A stretch of DNA of 9,643 nt from Candidatus Auribacterota bacterium. Lineage in GTDB: Bacteria > Auribacterota > JAFGBW01. The stretch spans positions 1 to 9,643 of the forward strand of contig JAFGBW010000206.1 in assembly GCA_016932965.1 (NCBI GenBank), read 5' to 3'. Under the pieces are notes generated by a model, which was given only the letters and a program-made list of their open reading frames with translations, did not search any database and was not told the DNA's origin. The position numbers were made by a program, and so were the translations under genes. Positions 6,042 to 9,643 of this stretch are shown here, piece by piece; position 1 is the first letter of the stretch, and every line of letters begins with the position of its first letter.

Positions 6042-6854
6042 TTATCCTTTTTCCAAGATCAATTGTTTTTTATCATGATCCACCTTGAAGTTAAAATGCT
6101 TTAAAAAAGACATGCCGAGCAGACCATCTCCATGGGTATCATGGATCACAACCTGAATATTCCGGACCTTATTTCCCTCCAGCTCGATGGAATTCAGCAT
6201 GGCAAGATGGGCTCGAACTTTTCTCCCGTCCGCCAGTATGACATAGTCCTGCAGCACGGGTTTAATTCCGAGCTTCGAGGAAATGGAAGGAGAAATCAAC
6301 GAAAGTGAACAGCCGGTGTCCAGCATCATTTGAGCACGCAGCGTTTCATTCAAGATGACATTCACCATCATGGTGTCTCCTGCTGGGATCAGATTGATTT
6401 TCTGTTCGGAACTGCCGTTGCTCCCGGTAAAATGTGACAGTTCCAGTTTTGCCTTCTGGCGAATGTTTTCCATATCCCTAATTGTCTTAGCCGGTAAAAA
6501 ATTTTTTCCCGACCGCAACGCCTCCCCGGCATCTGAAAGAGCTTTTTCCAGAAAAGGCTGCGCATTCATTCTGTTCATCCTGGCTTTTTGATAGGATGTT
6601 CTGGAAGAAATAACCAATTGGTTCACTTTTTCCTTTGAAAGAGGGAAAGGTTTTTTTTCGTCTTCAGCGGCATCAGAATTTATTTGCGCGCCGCATTGCG
6701 CACAAAAACGACTTTGCGTATCATTGAAATAACTGCACCGTTTGCACCGTATTTTATCGTTTTCGCCTGCAAAAAGAAAAATTTGAATAAAAAGAAAAAT
6801 AAGTACAAACAGTCTGCTTGTTATAACCGCGATTCTTTTTTTGTCAGGATTCAT
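6042..6854 (-). CDS. Exported zinc-ribbon/retropepsin-like aspartic protease
   Basis: A 270-residue protein starting at the ATG at 6852-6854, chosen because GGAAG lies 5 nt upstream and it gives a normal export signal: MNPDKKR, then a hydrophobic stretch at about 15-29. An in-frame GTG at 6947 would add 31 residues but spoils this signal. After the membrane segment comes a zinc ribbon of two CxxC pairs (C37, C40, C51, C54), then a charged helical region (about 70-140), and a retropepsin-like domain (about 155-270). The catalytic motif is LDTGCS (D179), with GDGLLGMSFLKHF near 242-254 as the second conserved block. Such single-lobed aspartic proteases act as dimers. The positive N-terminus predicts a periplasmic C-terminal part, which would place the zinc ribbon outside the cytoplasm, an unusual site. 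It lies between the TreS-Mak and HTH-EIIA genes with gaps of over 100 bp. The substrate is unknown. Confidence 0.82.
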   Translation of the reverse strand: MNPDKKRIAVITSRLFVLIFLFIQIFLFAGENDKIRCKRCSYFNDTQSRFCAQCGAQINSDAAEDEKKPFPLSKEKVNQLVISSRTSYQKARMNRMNAQPFLEKALSDAGEALRSGKNFLPAKTIRDMENIRQKAKLELSHFTGSNGSSEQKINLIPAGDTMMVNVILNETLRAQMMLDTGCSLSLISPSISSKLGIKPVLQDYVILADGRKVRAHLAMLNSIELEGNKVRNIQVVIHDTHGDGLLGMSFLKHFNFKVDHDKKQLILEKG

Positions 6855-7111
6855 GTATTCTTCCATATACAGGTATTTCTTGCTAGGGATCAGTGAAAAG
6901 CATAAAAAAATAGGGCAAATGATTTCATAAGGATTCAATTTGACCACATGGTTCCGTTATTTGCAATATCTGTTTATACTCCTGTCCGGTCTATTTTTTA
7001 TCTGAGGATGACATGCATCTTCCATGGCTTAAATTGTTGCCACATTTATTAGAATTCAGGATCGAGAATCGAGAATAAAAACTCGTGATATCCCATTCAG
7101 CCCGTCCGTCT
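6855..7111. other. Intergenic region between TreS-Mak and retropepsin genes
   Basis: In this 257-bp spacer both flanking genes are on the minus strand, so it should hold the end of the TreS-Mak transcript and perhaps a promoter for the protease gene. No intrinsic terminator with a T-run was found. TTGCAA and TTGAAT hexamers occur on the minus strand upstream of the protease start, but without a convincing -10 at 16-18 bp. The left part could be read as 31 extra codons of the protease from a GTG, which I reject. A short tandem repeat is listed separately. Confidence 0.4.
7061..7076. repeat. Short 7-bp tandem repeat
   Basis: ATCGAGA occurs twice in a row followed by AT, 36 bp after the stop of the TreS-Mak gene. 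A CTCG about 10 bp further right could pair with it as a 4-bp stem, too weak to call a terminator. Confidence 0.4.
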
Positions 7112-9643
7112 TCAACTCAGCATCAAATGGATTCCCTTTAACGGAATATCCACCCAATCAGGACGGTTATTCAATTCATAATCCAACTCATAACAGGCCT
7201 TGTCCAATATATAGGCTTTCAACATCAAATCCAATTGCTCCGGATTCTGCGGAACAATCTGTCTCCCGCCTACTCCCTCCAAATAGGATCGTAAAAAATA
7301 TATCCCGACATATTGCTGCCAATAATTGGCCCATACTTCCATGTTGGTAACGTGATTCATATCTAACTGCCTGAGCGCCACATAGGCTGCATACTGAAAA
7401 GAACGCAGCATTCCGGCAATATCGCGGATAGGCGTTCTTTTAAAACGGCGCTCATTCAAATTTTTCAATGGCTCCCCCTCAAAATCAATGATGTAAAAAT
7501 CGTTGCCGGTGAAAAGAACCTGTCCCAGATGGTAATCGCCGTGAATCCTTATTTTGACAGAATACATTTTTTTCTGAAGCAGAAAAAAATAATGGCTGAT
7601 GATGTCTTTCTGACGGCCTATAATTTCCTGAGCCAGCTTCCTGACAGGTTCAGGAAGCCTGTATAGACGCCTTTTTAACGTCTCAAGGCTCCTTTTAACC
7701 TGGCTTTGCATGGATTGATAGAGTGAACGCTGATACAATGACTGGAATGCCTCAGGAGCAAAATCAGCATAGATCTTTCTCTGGATGCCTCCAGAGCCCG
7801 CCAGTGCCAAATGCATTTCTGCCGTTCTTTTTCCCAATAACCGGATCATTTCCAGATACGGAGTTCCTATCAACTCCTTAAACAAAGGGGGTATTTCCTC
7901 CTTCATCAATTGGCAATAAGAGAGGGACCTAGAAGGAGGTTCCGGCATTTGAACCCGCATGGTCTGGACCCGTTCATAATAACTTCTCAAGGCATCTAAA
8001 CTGTAATTCCAGCCGTCCCCCTGATTGGGGATATAATTTTCTAATAGTGCCAACAGGATGTTTTCTTTATGCTCATAGTCTTCATCGTATTCCCGTTCAT
8101 ATTCCAGCATACCCAGCAGAAAGGGGGTATGTCTAAAAAGATTTTTATCCGCAAAATAACGGGCAATTTCCATGTCCGGATGAAGACCTGCCTCGATCTT
8201 GCGAAAAAGCTTTAAAAACAATTTATTTTCATACGTGATGGCCGTATTGCTCAATTCCACTTTCAGGATTTCAGAATGGACTGATTCGGAAGTCCCGATT
8301 TTCTTTTGCAGCCATTCCTGGATTTCAGGGGAGATAACCTTTGATCGATACATCGTGCTCTTAAAATGTCCACCCATTCCCAGTTTTTTATCCTTACGGA
8401 TCAGTCCATATAAAAGCAGAGAACGGAAACCCTCATCATAAACCGCATCCACCAGGTAAACTTTTTCCTCCCCGCGATGCATCTGGGCTACCAGAGCCTG
8501 CGGATATTTCTGGGACATGTTTTCAAAATCATTTTTTTGAACCACTGTCAGCGGAAGGCAATAAACTTCCGGTTCGGCATCGAAATATTCTACCTGGATG
8601 AAAAGGATAAAATATTTCCCTCCTCTTGACTGAAGGGGGATGAATTTCTGTATCTTGAACTGCTGCTGTATCCTGTTTTTCCCGGAAAACCAGCGTTGAT
8701 TCTGACAATAGGGTGGCAGAATTTTCTGTTCCATTTTTTCAAGGTTCTCCCCCTCGAAAAGATCATACAGATCTTCCGTCCATCTGAGTTCAGTTATAGG
8801 CGAAATTTCCTGCACCGAAATCATCTCTTTCTGTTGTTTCAACAGAAGCCAGAAATAGTCATGCGGACCAAAAGTAAAAACACTGGGGGAATTCTGTATC
8901 ATCGGGAAAGCCTGATTCCCAAATAATTCAATCGGAACACGTCCCGCATAAGCGGAAGACAAATCCAATGTTACTGTCTGTGAAAACCGGGATAAATTTA
9001 TCAGAACCAATATATATTCATTTTCGTAAGAACGGATAAAAGAAAGCACCTTTTGATTATCAGAGGGGACAATAAACATATTCCCGCGCCCGAATGCTTT
9101 TATTCTTTTCCGGATATGAATCAGCCTTTTCATCCACCACCAGAGCGATTGAGAATTCCGCTGCTCAGAAGCCACGTTTACGGCCTCATAATGATATTCC
9201 GGATCAATGATGGCCGGGAGATATAATTTTTGCGGATTCACTTCAGAAAACCCCGCGTTTCTGTCCGCACTCCATTGCATGGGAGTTCTAACCCCGTTCC
9301 TGTCACCCAGATAGTAATTATTTCCCATTCCGATTTCATCTCCGTAGTAGATAATTGGAGTGCCGCACAGGGAAAACAAAAGCACATTCATGACCTCAAT
9401 TTTTCTGCGGTTATTTCCCAATAAAGGTGCCAGTCGTCTCCGTATGCCCAGGTTGATTTTGGCTGCCGGATCATCCGCGTACATTTTATAAAGATAATCG
9501 CGTTCTTCATCGGTCACCATTTCCAGTGTCAATTCATCATGATTACGCAAAAAAAGGGCCCATTGATTGACTTCTGAAATAGAAGGAGTTTGTTCCAGAA
9601 TATCTAAAATAGGGAAACGATCCTCCATTTCAATGGCCATGAA
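7112..9643 (-). CDS. treS: Trehalose synthase-maltokinase fusion (TreS-Mak), 5' end outside window
   Basis: The C-terminal 843 residues of a TreS-maltokinase fusion; the frame is still open at the right edge. TreS (GH13) interconverts trehalose and maltose. Mak phosphorylates maltose to maltose 1-phosphate with ATP, the donor for GlgE-type alpha-glucan synthesis. From the ATG at 9640, residues 1-265 are the rest of TreS: MEDRFPILDILEQTP, FLRNHDELTLEMVTDEERDY with the third catalytic Asp (D35), GTPIIYYGDEIGMG, GDRNGVRTPMQWS, and a beta-sandwich tail. The GH13 nucleophile Asp and acid/base Glu lie outside the window. A linker (about 270-300) leads to Mak: PPYCQNQRWFSGK (309-321), a kinase lobe, the catalytic HGDYHLGQ (700-707), metal-binding DFEGEP (719-724) and KRTPIRDIAGMLRSF (734-748). 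The C-terminus is complete. Glycogen-pathway partners such as GlgE or GlgB would have to lie upstream, off the window. Confidence 0.95.
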   Translation of the reverse strand, partial: FMAIEMEDRFPILDILEQTPSISEVNQWALFLRNHDELTLEMVTDEERDYLYKMYADDPAAKINLGIRRRLAPLLGNNRRKIEVMNVLLFSLCGTPIIYYGDEIGMGNNYYLGDRNGVRTPMQWSADRNAGFSEVNPQKLYLPAIIDPEYHYEAVNVASEQRNSQSLWWWMKRLIHIRKRIKAFGRGNMFIVPSDNQKVLSFIRSYENEYILVLINLSRFSQTVTLDLSSAYAGRVPIELFGNQAFPMIQNSPSVFTFGPHDYFWLLLKQQKEMISVQEISPITELRWTEDLYDLFEGENLEKMEQKILPPYCQNQRWFSGKNRIQQQFKIQKFIPLQSRGGKYFILFIQVEYFDAEPEVYCLPLTVVQKNDFENMSQKYPQALVAQMHRGEEKVYLVDAVYDEGFRSLLLYGLIRKDKKLGMGGHFKSTMYRSKVISPEIQEWLQKKIGTSESVHSEILKVELSNTAITYENKLFLKLFRKIEAGLHPDMEIARYFADKNLFRHTPFLLGMLEYEREYDEDYEHKENILLALLENYIPNQGDGWNYSLDALRSYYERVQTMRVQMPEPPSRSLSYCQLMKEEIPPLFKELIGTPYLEMIRLLGKRTAEMHLALAGSGGIQRKIYADFAPEAFQSLYQRSLYQSMQSQVKRSLETLKRRLYRLPEPVRKLAQEIIGRQKDIISHYFFLLQKKMYSVKIRIHGDYHLGQVLFTGNDFYIIDFEGEPLKNLNERRFKRTPIRDIAGMLRSFQYAAYVALRQLDMNHVTNMEVWANYWQQYVGIYFLRSYLEGVGGRQIVPQNPEQLDLMLKAYILDKACYELDYELNNRPDWVDIPLKGIHLMLS

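Noticed and set aside
6855-6947. Extended GTG start for the retropepsin gene (31 more residues) and an intermediate ATG at 6866
   Set aside because: Neither has a good Shine-Dalgarno. The extension adds a second odd hydrophobic stretch and buries a normal signal sequence, whereas the ATG at 6854 has GGAAG at 5 nt.

Overview
The window comes from a bacterium with moderate, slightly AT-rich composition, and a Gram-negative host is likely. The main argument is a sedoheptulose-7-phosphate isomerase gene (gmhA), the entry step to ADP-heptose for the lipopolysaccharide core. A membrane-anchored diguanylate cyclase, an exported retropepsin-like protease and a TreS-maltokinase fusion fit this. Repeats of the CCACGGAGAGCACGGAGA type are, as I remember, common between genes in deltaproteobacterial/Desulfobacterota-like and some candidate-phylum genomes. 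The lineage is therefore a guess.

Layout. Bases 1-708 (+) hold the 3' part of a D-glucuronyl C5-epimerase gene. It converges on a complete GGDEF diguanylate cyclase gene at 822-2057 (-). After a 325-bp spacer there is a very short ORF with a strong Shine-Dalgarno (2383-2424, +), followed 7 nt later by an orphan 104-codon ORF (2432-2746, +) and a GC-rich hairpin. Next comes gmhA (3217-3783, +), which is bracketed by two related inverted-repeat, MITE-like elements (2857-3021 and 3929-4068). The second element is almost wholly palindromic and separates gmhA from the convergent minus-strand genes.

The minus-strand block, read from right to left, starts with a TreS-maltokinase fusion that runs off the right edge (7112-9643). 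Next is a short exported protein with a zinc ribbon and a retropepsin-like domain (6042-6854). Last is a tightly coupled pair: an HTH-PTS EIIA fusion (5213-5929) whose stop overlaps the start of a GT4 glycosyltransferase gene (4071-5216) by 4 bp.

Most recognised genes concern cell-surface or storage carbohydrate: epimerisation of uronate in a glycan, heptose supply, glycosyl transfer, and trehalose to maltose to maltose-1-phosphate (GlgE route). The GGDEF protein and the EIIA-type protein are plausible controllers of surface polysaccharide, but no sequence evidence ties them to particular targets. No tRNA, rRNA, CRISPR array, transposase or phage gene was seen. The least explained items are the HTH-EIIA/GT4 pair, the exported zinc-ribbon retropepsin, the short coupled ORF with its orphan partner, and the palindromic elements around gmhA.
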